From assembly GCF_014207255.1 (NCBI RefSeq), contig NZ_JACHCZ010000008.1, positions 62,001-126,000 of the forward strand: DNA of 64,000 nucleotides, written 5' to 3'. Every line of letters starts with the position of its first letter. Position 1 is the first letter of the stretch. Below the pieces are notes generated by a model that was given only the letters and a program-made list of their open reading frames with translations, did no database searches and was not told the DNA's origin. A program made the position numbers and the translations under genes. The stretch is from Pseudomonas sp. JAI120. Its GTDB lineage: Bacteria > Pseudomonadota > Gammaproteobacteria > Pseudomonadales > Pseudomonadaceae. This document shows positions 31,784 through 40,618 of the stretch, one piece after another.

Positions 31784-33074
31784 GGAAGAACTCCAGCATG
31801 GCGTCGGCGTTGACGCGGTAATTGAGGTTGCCGCAATGGCCGCCCAGCGGGTAGACGGTCAAGCGATCGCCGAAGGTTTTACGCAGGAAACCAAGGTCGC
31901 CGGGGCCGAGGATCACGTCGTCGGCGTTGTGCATGACGGCGATTTTCGGGCTGGCGTGCAGGTAGTCCTTGAGGGCGTACAGGCTGACCTGGTCAACCAG
32001 TTGCAGCAGGCTGCCGCCGTCGGAGCGGGCGCGCCACATCGGGATCACCTGTTCGGTGAGGTAGCAGTCGAAGTCGCACTGCAGCGCACGCTTGAGGAAC
32101 GGCGTGAGGCTGGTGCCTTCGCTGATCGGGTACTTCGGCGGGATGATCAGGCCACGGCGGTTGATCAGGTCCGAAGTAAAGGCGATGTCGGCCGCCGAGA
32201 AGCGGAACGAGGTGCCGATCAGCATGGCCATCTGTTCGTTGGTCAGGTGCTGCTTGGATTGCTGGAAGTCGTAGAGCAGGGCGTCATTGAGGTCGATGTA
32301 GCCCTTTTGCTGGAAGTAACGGGTCAGCTTGTTCAACACCAGTTCATAGAACGTGGTGGTGTTGTTGATGCCCTTGACCTCGGTCTGTACCAGCTTGTCG
32401 AGGTTGGTGATCGAGGTGTAGAGGTTGACCGGCGGGTTGAGCAGCAGCACTTTCTTGAAGTTGAAGCTGCGGCGGGTCTCGTCGAGCTTGCTGACAAACG
32501 CCGCATCCAGCGCGCCGAGGCTGTAGCCGGTGAGGTAGAAGTCGGTCACCGGCAGCGAAGCGTTCTGCGCGCGCACGGCTTGCATCACGCGGTACATGTC
32601 TTCGGCATCTTCCTGGCTGATGCCGGGGGTGGCGAAGCGCGACGCAGAGGCGATGAAGTCGAAGCTGGTGGGCGACGACAGTTGCACCACGTGGTAGCCG
32701 GCCTGGTAATACAGTTTTTTCAGGTATTCGTTGATGCTGCTGTCAAACCGCGCACCGGTGCCTGCGATCAGGAAGATCAGCGGCGCAGCACGATCCTGCT
32801 TGGCGATGCGGTAAGTGAGTTTCTTCACTGCCCAGAAATTGTCCGGCAGGCTGAACTCGCGCTCGGGGCGCATATTCAGGGTGTAGTCGGACTGATTGAT
32901 CTCGTCATCGGTCGGCAATGTAGGCCGAAGGTCAGGCGGAGTGGTGGCGATGGTCGCTTCGAACGGGTTGGTCAAAGGGTAGCCATAGCTGGCTTGGTCG
33001 ATATCGACGGCCAGTGCTGACGCACTCAAAAAAAGGCTGCCCAGCAGAGCAGCACAGCGCAAGGAACGGAGCAT
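31776..33074 (-). CDS. periplasmic alpha/beta hydrolase
   Basis: The 432-residue protein has a signal peptide ending ALA (residue 22) and an alpha/beta-hydrolase core. The nucleophile elbow GYSLGA places Ser185 as catalytic, with a probable Asp in HNADDVILGPGD and His in YPLGGHCGN. IFLIAGTGARFD is the likely oxyanion-hole strand. Its substrate is unknown; coupling to an MlaA-family gene suggests a lipid or acyl substrate at the envelope, which is inference. Confidence 0.82.
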   Translation of the reverse strand: MLRSLRCAALLGSLFLSASALAVDIDQASYGYPLTNPFEATIATTPPDLRPTLPTDDEINQSDYTLNMRPEREFSLPDNFWAVKKLTYRIAKQDRAAPLIFLIAGTGARFDSSINEYLKKLYYQAGYHVVQLSSPTSFDFIASASRFATPGISQEDAEDMYRVMQAVRAQNASLPVTDFYLTGYSLGALDAAFVSKLDETRRSFNFKKVLLLNPPVNLYTSITNLDKLVQTEVKGINNTTTFYELVLNKLTRYFQQKGYIDLNDALLYDFQQSKQHLTNEQMAMLIGTSFRFSAADIAFTSDLINRRGLIIPPKYPISEGTSLTPFLKRALQCDFDCYLTEQVIPMWRARSDGGSLLQLVDQVSLYALKDYLHASPKIAVMHNADDVILGPGDLGFLRKTFGDRLTVYPLGGHCGNLNYRVNADAMLEFFRG

Positions 33075-33310
33075 GACTTAATCCCTAAGAGGAAACGTGC
33101 TTAATGAAGTTCGCAGGCTATGACCACCGCGTTGCCACCGAAGTGCCAGTCTTCGGCACGAAAAGTCGGAAAATAACGTCGGAATCGGGGTAATAGTAGC
33201 GAGACGATACACTTTGCCATGCATTAGTGAACACTAATTGTGTGTATGCACCTTGCTAACGGCCGCCGGCGCATTAAGCTGAGCGCCGTTTTTGCCTACC
33301 GGAGTGCTCC

Positions 33311-33679
33311 ATGTCCCGCCGCTTGCCGCTGATTCTGCTGCTTATTGCCCTGCCGTTATGGCTGGCTGCCAGTTATGGCGCACGTTATGGCTTTATGGAA
33401 GATGGCCAGTGGGTCGGCATCTGTGCCGACGAGGCCAGCCGCTGGGAATGCCAGGTGCGTTCGAACCTGGGCTTGATGATCCACTTCAAGGTGCTGGGCT
33501 GGGCCGCGCTGGTGACGGCGGTACTGGCATTTTTCGTACCGGGCCGTGCGGGATGGGGCTTGGCGGTGCTGGGGCTGGTGTTCGGGTTCCCGGCCCTGGC
33601 GTTGTACAACACCACGTTTGCGGTGTTTGCGGTAGTGATTGCGGGGTTGCGGTTGGTCAGGCAGCCGCGGGGCGCCTGA
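33311..33679 (+). CDS. small integral membrane protein, unknown
   Basis: The 122-residue protein has about four hydrophobic segments (residues 5-20, 55-75, 80-97 and 98-115). Between the first two lies a periplasmic loop with two cysteines (GICADEASRWECQVRSN), which could form a disulfide. I recognise no family. ATG 33311 has GGAG 10 bp upstream. It is monocistronic and followed by a REP pair. Confidence 0.75.
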   Translation: MSRRLPLILLLIALPLWLAASYGARYGFMEDGQWVGICADEASRWECQVRSNLGLMIHFKVLGWAALVTAVLAFFVPGRAGWGLAVLGLVFGFPALALYNTTFAVFAVVIAGLRLVRQPRGA

Positions 33680-33686
33680 TAAGGCC

Positions 33687-33755
33687 AATCGGGGGCAAGC
33701 CCCTCCCACCTTTGGAATACGTTCTCATGTGGGAGGGGGCTTGTCCCCGATAGCG
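33687..33755. repeat. REP pair (BIME)
   Basis: An inverted copy (CGGGGGCAAGCCCCTCCCAC at 33690) and a direct copy (ATGTGGGAGGGGGCTTGTCC at 33727) are about 18 bp apart, between convergent genes. Confidence 0.85.
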
Positions 33756-33758
33756 GTT

Positions 33759-35312
33759 TTAAGTCTTGCGCACCCGCAAGCACCGCCACAAAGCCACAAC
33801 CATCAACCCGCTGACCAGCGCCCAACCCCATGCCTGCTGGTTCAGCAGACCTTCACGGTACAGCTGCGGCGCAATGCCGGCGCCGATGATAAAAGTCAGC
33901 AGGGCGATCTCCCGGCGTGGCCCGGTCACCGGGCGAACCAGGTACACCAAGGCCGGCAGCAGCAGTGCTGCACTTGGGAAGCTGCGGTAGCGTGGGTCAA
34001 ACACCAGTGCCAGCATCATCACTGCGCCGGCGAACCCGGCGATTGCCACCAGCCAGCCGGCGTGTTGTTCCAGCCAGTTGAACAGCCGTTCGCGCCAGCC
34101 TTTCCGGGCACTCAGGGCCAGGGCCGCGTGGGCCAGCACCAGCAGGTTCAGCGCCACGATTAAACCGGCCCATACCCACTCATCGTTGAAGCGCGCAGTC
34201 ACGCGGGTCAGTTCAGCCCAGGTACCGATGGAGCAGGCAGCCACCACACCCAGCAGTGGCAAGGCCATTGCGGCACGAGTGCTGCGAACGCGACCACCGA
34301 GCACCAACGTGCCCAGCAGGATAATCCCGCCCACCCCCAGCCACAGCGGCCAGTACGGCACATTGGTCACCGGCCCGGCGAGGATCCCCTTGTCCTGGCG
34401 ATCGGCATCGAACAGGCCCCAGTAACCGCCCACGGCGCCTTCACTGGCGCGCTTCCACGGTTGGTCGAACGCTTCGATCAGGTTGTAGTGCCAGCCATTG
34501 GCTTCGGCCATGGCCACGAAACCGCGCATGAACTTGGCTTCATTGACCCGGCTCGGCACTGCGGTTTCGCGCTGGCGACCTTCGCTGGGCCAGCCGGTCT
34601 CGCCGATCAATATGTCCTTGGGCGCGAATTTGTTGCCAAACGTCTGGCGTACATCGCCCACATGCTTGAGGGCCTGGTCGATGCCGGAGGGGTCATCTTC
34701 CCAGTACGGCAGCAGATGGATGGTCAGGAAGTCCACCGCCGGAGCGATTTCCGGGTGCTGCAGCCAGAACTCCCAGACGTCGGCATAGGTGACCGGCTGC
34801 TTGATCTGGCTTTTGACTTTATGGATCAGCGTCACCAGCTGTTTGGCGGTGACTTCCTTGCGCAGCAGCGCTTCGTTGCCGACGATCACCGAGGTGACCA
34901 CATCGGGGTTGGCGTTGGCGGACGCGATCAGCTCGTCGATCTCCTTTTCGGTTGTCACTGGGTCACTGCTGACCCAGGCGCCCGCCATCACCTTTAGGCC
35001 GTGCTTGCGCGCCAGGTCCGGCAAGGCTTCCAGGCCGGTCATGGAGTAGGTGCGGATGCATTCGAAGCGGGTGGCCAGCAGTGCGAGGTCGGCGTCCATG
35101 CGCTCGGGGCGCAGTTTGAACGGTTGGTCGAAGGGCGATTGGTCCTTGTCGAACGGCGTGTACGACGCACATTGCAGCTTGTGACTGGCACTGGCCACAT
35201 CGGGCAGCACCACCGGCCGGCCGAGGCCATACCAGTAACCAGCAAGGGCCAGCAGGCCGAGGATCAGAGCGAAGCAATAGGGCAGGGCAGGGAAGCGGGC
35301 AGTCGCGGGCAT
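33759..35312 (-). CDS. GH17-type membrane beta-glucan enzyme
   Basis: The 517-residue protein has an N-terminal membrane anchor, then a glycoside hydrolase family 17 domain (residues 45-310) with acid/base Glu147 in VGNEALL and nucleophile Glu238 in IGETGWPSEG. Its C-terminal third has several transmembrane helices. Proteobacterial GH17 proteins of this layout act as beta-glucan transglycosylases shaping periplasmic or extracellular glucans. ATG 35312 is used; ATG 35345 is an alternative with a poorer ribosome site. No glucan synthase is adjacent. Confidence 0.85.
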   Translation of the reverse strand: MPATARFPALPYCFALILGLLALAGYWYGLGRPVVLPDVASASHKLQCASYTPFDKDQSPFDQPFKLRPERMDADLALLATRFECIRTYSMTGLEALPDLARKHGLKVMAGAWVSSDPVTTEKEIDELIASANANPDVVTSVIVGNEALLRKEVTAKQLVTLIHKVKSQIKQPVTYADVWEFWLQHPEIAPAVDFLTIHLLPYWEDDPSGIDQALKHVGDVRQTFGNKFAPKDILIGETGWPSEGRQRETAVPSRVNEAKFMRGFVAMAEANGWHYNLIEAFDQPWKRASEGAVGGYWGLFDADRQDKGILAGPVTNVPYWPLWLGVGGIILLGTLVLGGRVRSTRAAMALPLLGVVAACSIGTWAELTRVTARFNDEWVWAGLIVALNLLVLAHAALALSARKGWRERLFNWLEQHAGWLVAIAGFAGAVMMLALVFDPRYRSFPSAALLLPALVYLVRPVTGPRREIALLTFIIGAGIAPQLYREGLLNQQAWGWALVSGLMVVALWRCLRVRKT

Positions 35313-35644
35313 GGTCGGCTTATCTGGGGGAGCAAAGGCGCGCATCTTACCCGGATTTGCGCTATCCCAGTGGGGCTGCATAATTTTGACATGCAAAGTT
35401 CAGGCGGGAATGTGGGGTTAAGTCCTACGAAAAGTCCTACTGGCGATGTGATGTCGTTTCTTGCTTGCATGAGGTCGCTGACAGAGCAGGTCGAAGGCCC
35501 CGGCAGGTTGATGATCGACGTGTCAGCACTCCACTGATGTCGCAGCAGCCGGATCGATGCGCGTGAAGGGGGCGCGGCGCACCACATAACAACAGGTTGA
35601 CGTCGCTCGACATCCGTCGGGCGCAGCACTTTCGGGGAAGTACG

Positions 35645-36496
35645 ATGAAGATGCGACGACTCTTGGGCGCAGCTGCCACTCTGGTAGTTGCGATGAGCTC
35701 CACACTGGCCAGCGCCGACAGCAAAACTCTGAGCATCGGTTATGTAGATGGCTGGTCCGACAGCGTTGCCACCACGCACGTGGCGGCAGAGGTGATCAAG
35801 GCAAAGCTCGGTTATGACGTGAAACTGCAAGCGGTCGCCACCGGGATCATGTGGCAGGGCGTGGCCACCGGTAAACTCGATGCCATGCTCTCCGCCTGGC
35901 TGCCCGTGACCCACGGCGAGTACTGGACCAAGAACAAGGACAAAGTGGTCGACTACGGCCCCAACTTCAAGGATGCGAAGATCGGCTTGATCGTGCCGGA
36001 GTACGTCAAGGCCAAGTCTATTGAAGACCTCAAGACCGATACCACCTTCAAGAACAAGATCGTCGGCATCGATGCCGGTTCAGGCGTGATGCTCAAGACC
36101 GACGAAGCCATCAAGCAGTACGGCCTCGACTACAAGCTGCAAGCCAGTTCGGGTGCGGCGATGATCGCCGAGCTGACCCGTGCCGAAGACAAGCAGGAAT
36201 CCATTGCGGTCACCGGCTGGGTGCCACACTGGATGTTCGCCAAGTGGAAACTGCGTTTCCTGGACGATCCAAAAGGGATTTATGGTGCTGCTGAAACCGT
36301 CAACAGCATCGGCAGCAAGGGCCTGGAGAAGAAAGCGCCGGAAGTCGCGGCCTTCCTGAAGAAATTCCAGTGGGCCTCCAAGGATGAGATCGGCGAAGTC
36401 ATGCTCGCTATCCAGGAAGGTGCCAAGCCTGATGCGGCCGCGAAGGACTGGGTTGCCAAGCACCCTGAGCGCGTTGCTGAATGGATCGGTAAATAA
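35645..36496 (+). CDS. glycine betaine/choline-type ABC substrate-binding protein
   Basis: The 283-residue periplasmic protein has a signal peptide ending LASA and the OpuAC fold: IGYVDGWSDSVATTHV, SAWLPVTHGEYW and TGWVPHWMFAKWKL carry the tryptophans that usually form the quaternary-amine box. It is an orphan, with no permease or ATPase beside it, like BetX/CaiX-type proteins of Pseudomonas that share a core transporter encoded elsewhere. ATG 35645 gives the proper signal peptide. The leader contains a direct repeat AGTCCTAC at 35421 and 35433. Confidence 0.88.
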   Translation: MKMRRLLGAAATLVVAMSSTLASADSKTLSIGYVDGWSDSVATTHVAAEVIKAKLGYDVKLQAVATGIMWQGVATGKLDAMLSAWLPVTHGEYWTKNKDKVVDYGPNFKDAKIGLIVPEYVKAKSIEDLKTDTTFKNKIVGIDAGSGVMLKTDEAIKQYGLDYKLQASSGAAMIAELTRAEDKQESIAVTGWVPHWMFAKWKLRFLDDPKGIYGAAETVNSIGSKGLEKKAPEVAAFLKKFQWASKDEIGEVMLAIQEGAKPDAAAKDWVAKHPERVAEWIGK

Positions 36497-36521
36497 CCCC
36501 CCAATGCCTTGATACACCCCC

Positions 36522-36612
36522 TGTGGGAGGGGGCTTGCCCCCGATAGCGGAGTGTCAGTCGTCAATGATCTGACTGGCTCGCCGCTACCGGGAGCAAGCC
36601 CCCTCCCACATT
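36522..36612. repeat. REP pair (BIME)
   Basis: A direct copy (TGTGGGAGGGGGCTTGCCCC from 36522) and an inverted copy ending CCCCCTCCCACA at 36610 enclose a spacer whose halves also pair (GATAGCGG with CCGCTACC). Confidence 0.87.
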
Positions 36613-36723
36613 GTTTTCGTCACCCGCAAATGTTTCTGCGCCCTCTCAATCCCTCGCTACACTCCGTCTACTACTAAGGTCGTCTGGAACCTGTTCCGTA
36701 GCCGCATACAGTGGATACGTTCC

Positions 36724-36731
36724 AATAATAA
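36724..36731 (+). promoter_or_regulatory. AANAANAA (CA) motif upstream of yjcH-actP
   Basis: AATAATAA, followed by more A residues, lies 28 bp before the DUF485 start. It fits the Hfq/Crc target pattern, and acetate uptake is a plausible catabolite-repressed function. Confidence 0.4.
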
Positions 36732-36758
36732 AAAAGCTGTGCTGCGAGGATAAAAACA

Positions 36759-37070
36759 ATGAACGACAGCATTTACCTCTCGATTCAAAACAGCCCGCGT
36801 TTCAAGGAGCTGGTGAGAAAAAGGGAAAGGTTCGCCTGGATTCTCTCGGCGATCATGCTAGGGCTTTACTCCGGATTCATTCTGTTGATCGCCTACGGGC
36901 CACAAGTACTGGGGGCTAAACTCAGCCCCGGCTCATCCATCACCTGGGGCATCCCCATCGGGGTAGGGCTGATTGTCTCGGCCTTTGTCCTCACCGGCAT
37001 CTATGTGCGACGCGCCAACGGCGAATTCGACGACCTGAACAATGCGATTCTCAAGGAGGCTGCGCAATGA
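36759..37070 (+). CDS. yjcH: DUF485 membrane protein (YjcH)
   Basis: The 103-residue protein has two transmembrane helices (about residues 28-50 and 63-85) separated by a short loop, and the DUF485 opening IQNSPRFKELVRKRERF. It is the usual partner of ActP and is thought to help the symporter, though its role is not firmly known. Its stop overlaps the actP start by 4 bp (ATGA). Confidence 0.9.
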   Translation: MNDSIYLSIQNSPRFKELVRKRERFAWILSAIMLGLYSGFILLIAYGPQVLGAKLSPGSSITWGIPIGVGLIVSAFVLTGIYVRRANGEFDDLNNAILKEAAQ

Positions 37071-38725
37071 TCCGTCGTCTATTGGCTGTATTCGGCGCTT
37101 CGGTCTTCGCGCCCGCTGTTTGGGCGGCGGATGCATTGACCGGTGAAGTGCACAAACAACCGCTGAATATCGCAGCGATCCTGATGTTCGTGGCCTTTGT
37201 CGGCGCGACGTTGTGCATCACCTACTGGGCGTCCAAGCGCAACAACTCGGCGGCCGACTACTATGCGGCCGGCGGCAAGATCACCGGTTTCCAGAATGGC
37301 CTGGCGATTGCCGGCGACTACATGTCGGCCGCGTCCTTCCTGGGTATTTCCGCACTGGTGTTCACCTCTGGCTACGACGGCCTGATCTACTCGATCGGCT
37401 TCCTGGTGGGCTGGCCGATCATTCTGTTCCTGATCGCCGAGCGCCTGCGTAACCTGGGCAAGTACACGTTTGCCGACGTGGCGTCCTATCGCCTCGGGCA
37501 AACCCAGATCCGCAGCCTGTCGGCCTGTGGTTCCCTGGTCGTGGTGGCGTTCTACCTGATCGCGCAAATGGTGGGTGCGGGCAAGCTGATCCAACTGCTG
37601 TTCGGCCTCGACTACCATGTGGCGGTGATCCTGGTAGGGATCCTGATGTGCATGTACGTGCTGTTCGGCGGCATGCTGGCGACCACCTGGGTGCAGATCA
37701 TCAAGGCGGTGCTGTTGCTGTCCGGTGCCTCGTTCATGGCGCTGATGGTGATGAAGCACGTCAACTTCGACTTCAACATGCTGTTCTCCGAGGCGATCAA
37801 GGTTCACCCTAAAGGTGAAGCGATCATGAGCCCCGGCGGCCTGGTGAAAGACCCGATTTCCGCGTTCTCCCTGGGCCTGGCACTGATGTTCGGTACCGCC
37901 GGCCTGCCGCACATCCTGATGCGCTTCTTCACTGTAAGTGACGCCAAGGAAGCGCGTAAGAGCGTGCTGTATGCCACTGGCTTCATCGGCTACTTCTACA
38001 TCCTGACCTTTATCATCGGCTTCGGCGCGATCCTGCTGGTCAGTACCAACCCGGCGTTCAAGGATGCTGCAGGCGCCTTGCTCGGTGGTAACAACATGGC
38101 GGCGGTGCACCTGGCCAACGCGGTGGGCGGCAGTATCTTCCTGGGCTTCATCTCGGCTGTGGCCTTCGCCACCATCCTGGCAGTGGTTGCCGGTTTGACC
38201 CTGGCCGGTGCTTCGGCGGTGTCCCATGACCTGTACGCCAGCGTGATCAAGAAGGGCAAGGCCAACGAGAAGGATGAGATTCGCGTATCGAAGATCACCA
38301 CTATCGCCCTGGCCGTGCTGGCGATTGGTCTGGGTATCCTGTTCGAAAGCCAGAACATCGCGTTCATGGTCGGCCTGGCGTTCTCGATTGCCGCCAGCTG
38401 TAACTTCCCGGTACTGCTGCTTTCCATGTACTGGAAAAACCTCACCACCCGTGGCGCGATGATTGGCGGCTGGCTGGGCCTGGTCAGTGCCGTTGGCCTG
38501 ATGATCCTGGGTCCGACCATCTGGGTCTCGATCCTGCATCACGAAAAAGCCATCTTCCCGTACGAGTACCCGGCGCTGTTCTCGATGATCATCGCGTTCG
38601 TCGGCATCTGGTTCTTCTCCATCACCGACAAGTCGGCGGCGGCAGAGAAAGAGCGTGCACTGTACTTCCCGCAGTTTGTGCGTTCGCAGACTGGCCTGGG
38701 GGCGAGTGGGGCGGTTAATCACTAA
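37067..38725 (+). CDS. actP: cation/acetate symporter ActP
   Basis: The 552-residue protein is a sodium:solute symporter family member with a cleavable signal peptide (VWA) and about 13 transmembrane helices. Family features include AADYYAAGGKITGFQNGLAIAGDYMSAASF in segments near residue 65, and GLALMFGTAGLPHILMRFFT. It imports acetate and other short monocarboxylates. Overlap with yjcH implies coupling. The terminator at 38746 ends the operon. Confidence 0.94.
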   Translation: MIRRLLAVFGASVFAPAVWAADALTGEVHKQPLNIAAILMFVAFVGATLCITYWASKRNNSAADYYAAGGKITGFQNGLAIAGDYMSAASFLGISALVFTSGYDGLIYSIGFLVGWPIILFLIAERLRNLGKYTFADVASYRLGQTQIRSLSACGSLVVVAFYLIAQMVGAGKLIQLLFGLDYHVAVILVGILMCMYVLFGGMLATTWVQIIKAVLLLSGASFMALMVMKHVNFDFNMLFSEAIKVHPKGEAIMSPGGLVKDPISAFSLGLALMFGTAGLPHILMRFFTVSDAKEARKSVLYATGFIGYFYILTFIIGFGAILLVSTNPAFKDAAGALLGGNNMAAVHLANAVGGSIFLGFISAVAFATILAVVAGLTLAGASAVSHDLYASVIKKGKANEKDEIRVSKITTIALAVLAIGLGILFESQNIAFMVGLAFSIAASCNFPVLLLSMYWKNLTTRGAMIGGWLGLVSAVGLMILGPTIWVSILHHEKAIFPYEYPALFSMIIAFVGIWFFSITDKSAAAEKERALYFPQFVRSQTGLGASGAVNH

Positions 38726-38745
38726 GGTTGTAGCTGGACAAAGAG

Positions 38746-38777
38746 ATGCCCCGGTCGAAAGGCCGGGGCATTTTTTT
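38746..38777 (+). terminator. terminator after actP
   Basis: ATGCCCCGG-TCGAAAGG-CCGGGGCATTTTTTT is a strong stem followed by seven T residues, 20 bp past the actP stop. Confidence 0.93.
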
Positions 38778-38809
38778 GTCTGGAGGTTATGAAGGTGCTT
38801 GTGCCAATG

Positions 38810-38898
38810 CCATCGGGGGCAACCCCCCCTCTCACAGTTAACCGAGTACATCATTTGGAATGCAGTTCAATGTGGGGGGCTTGCCCCGATGGGGGTAG
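38810..38898. repeat. degenerate REP pair
   Basis: An inverted copy with changed bases (ATCGGGGGCAACCCCCCCTC) and a direct copy (TGTGGGGGGCTTGCCCCGAT) flank about 35 bp. Both are more diverged than the other pairs in the window. Confidence 0.75.
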
Positions 38899-38914
38899 AT
38901 CAGTCGACACAAAT

Positions 38915-38945
38915 AAAAACGGCCTCCACTGAGGGAGGCCGTTTT
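38915..38945 (-). terminator. terminator after gltA
   Basis: Read on the minus strand, AAAACGGCCTCC-CTCA-GTGGAGGCCGTTTTT forms a stable hairpin with a T run, 20 bp past the gltA stop. Confidence 0.9.
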
Positions 38946-38964
38946 CGGTGCTGCTAAAAGCTGC

Positions 38965-40254
38965 TTACTTGCGATCTTCCAGCTTGGTAATGTCACGCGA
39001 CTCGTAGCCGGTGTACAACTGGCGCGGGCGGCCAATCTTGTACGGGCTGGAGAGCATTTCTTTCCAATGGGAGATCCAGCCCACGGTCCGCGCCAGGGCG
39101 AAGATCACGGTGAACATGCTGGTTGGAATGCCGATCGCCTTGAGGATGATCCCCGAGTAGAAGTCGACGTTCGGGTACAGCGAGCGTTCTATGAAGTACG
39201 GGTCGGTCAGGGCGATCTCTTCCAGGCGCATGGCCAGTTCGAGTTGCGGATCGTTCTTGATGCCCAGTTCCTTCAACACTTCGTCGCAGGTCTGTTTCAT
39301 GACGGTGGCGCGCGGGTCGCGGTTCTTGTAGACCCGGTGACCGAAGCCCATCAACTTGAACGGATCGTTCTTGTCCTTGGCCTTGGCGATGAACTTGTCG
39401 ATGTTGGACACATCGCCGATTTCATCGAGCATGGTCAATACGGCTTCGTTCGCACCGCCGTGGGCAGGGCCCCACAGCGCGGCGATGCCGGCGGCGATAC
39501 AGGCGAACGGGTTGGCACCCGAAGAGCCTGCCAGGCGCACGGTGGACGTCGAGGCGTTTTGCTCGTGGTCGGCGTGGAGGATGAAGATCCGGTCCATTGC
39601 CTTGGCCAGCACCGGGCTGATCGGTTTGATCTCGCACGGGGTGTTGAACATCATGTGCAGGAAGTTTTCCGCGTACGTCAGGTCGTTGCGCGGGTACATC
39701 ATGGGTTGACCCATGGAGTACTTGTAAACCATTGCGGCCAGCGTCGGCATCTTGGCAACCAGGCGGATCGCGGAAATTTCGCGATGCTGCGGGTTATTGA
39801 TGTCGAGAGAGTCGTGATAGAAGGCCGACAGGGCGCCGACCACGCCGCACATGACGGCCATCGGGTGGGCGTCGCGACGGAAGCCGTTGAAGAAGGTCTT
39901 CAACTGCTCGTGAACCATGGTGTGGTTCTTCACGGTGCTGACGAACTGGGCTTTTTGCTCGGCTGTTGGCAATTCGCCATTTAGCAGCAGGTAGCAGGTT
40001 TCCAGGTAGTCCGATTTTTCAGCCAGTTGCTCAATCGGGTAGCCCCGGTGCAGCAGGATGCCATTGTCGCCGTCGATATAGGTGATCTTCGACTCGCAAG
40101 AGGCGGTCGACATGAAGCCTGGGTCGAAAGTGAAACGGCCCGTGGCCGTCAGGCCCCGTACGTCGATAACATCGGGACCAACGGTGCCGGTTAAAATGGG
40201 CAGCTCGACGGGGGCTGCGCCCTCGATGATCAACTGCGCTTTTTTGTCAGCCAT
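38965..40254 (-). CDS. gltA: citrate synthase GltA
   Basis: The 429-residue type II citrate synthase condenses oxaloacetate and acetyl-CoA at the entry of the TCA cycle. It has the N-terminal beta domain (KAQLIIEGAAPVELPI), and catalytic-region motifs HADHEQNASTSTVRLAGSSG, WGPAHGGANEAVL and GFGHRVYKNRDPRA. It is divergent from sdhC across a 364-bp region, where I can read its promoter at 40313-40340. Confidence 0.97.
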   Translation of the reverse strand: MADKKAQLIIEGAAPVELPILTGTVGPDVIDVRGLTATGRFTFDPGFMSTASCESKITYIDGDNGILLHRGYPIEQLAEKSDYLETCYLLLNGELPTAEQKAQFVSTVKNHTMVHEQLKTFFNGFRRDAHPMAVMCGVVGALSAFYHDSLDINNPQHREISAIRLVAKMPTLAAMVYKYSMGQPMMYPRNDLTYAENFLHMMFNTPCEIKPISPVLAKAMDRIFILHADHEQNASTSTVRLAGSSGANPFACIAAGIAALWGPAHGGANEAVLTMLDEIGDVSNIDKFIAKAKDKNDPFKLMGFGHRVYKNRDPRATVMKQTCDEVLKELGIKNDPQLELAMRLEEIALTDPYFIERSLYPNVDFYSGIILKAIGIPTSMFTVIFALARTVGWISHWKEMLSSPYKIGRPRQLYTGYESRDITKLEDRK

Positions 40255-40312
40255 GTGGCCTCCTATTTATGCTTCAAATCATCAGACAGACCCCCCACGC
40301 AGGGCCCGCACC

Positions 40313-40340
40313 ACTATAGTGAGATAAATTCAGATGTCAA
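40313..40340 (-). promoter_or_regulatory. sigma70 promoter of gltA
   Basis: The minus strand has a perfect TTGACA (40340-40335) and, 16 bp on, TATAGT (40318-40313), about 58 bp before the gltA ATG. Confidence 0.75.
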
Positions 40341-40454
40341 TTTGCCTAAAGTCTTGCTCCAGAAGGCTTTAAGCGTACTTTTTCCTCGAAATTGCCTGCC
40401 ATTTACGCCTTTTATCTCGCCAGCGCAATCCGCTATTAGGGTGAGGAGCGCGCG

Positions 40455-40483
40455 TTGTCATTAGTAACCTAACTGTCTATACT
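40455..40483 (+). promoter_or_regulatory. sigma70 promoter of the sdh-suc cluster
   Basis: TTGTCA (40455-40460) and TATACT (40478-40483) are separated by 17 bp. Transcription would begin near 40490, leaving a leader of about 130 nt before sdhC. Confidence 0.7.
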
Positions 40484-40618
40484 CGGCCACCGACCGCCAA
40501 GGGCTTTTGGGCTTGCTTTCATTGGGGGTCGCACTCCCTGGGTGGTGCTTACCTGACCAGTGCACTCCCCAACAACTTTGCCCTGATTGTTAGGGGCTCT
40601 TCAGTGTGAAAAAAAGCC

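Larger units (their letters stand above)
40255..40618. other. gltA-sdhC divergent regulatory region
   Basis: This 364-bp gap between the two TCA transcripts contains both promoters described separately, a perfect palindrome CACTATAGTG (40312-40321) at the gltA -10, and about 130 bp of untranslated leader before sdhC. I see no coding potential. Confidence 0.7.

Noticed and set aside
36685..36720. GGAACC upstream of yjcH-actP as a second hrp box
   Set aside because: No CCACNNA occurs 15-16 bases downstream (ACAGTGG is found instead), so the consensus is not met.
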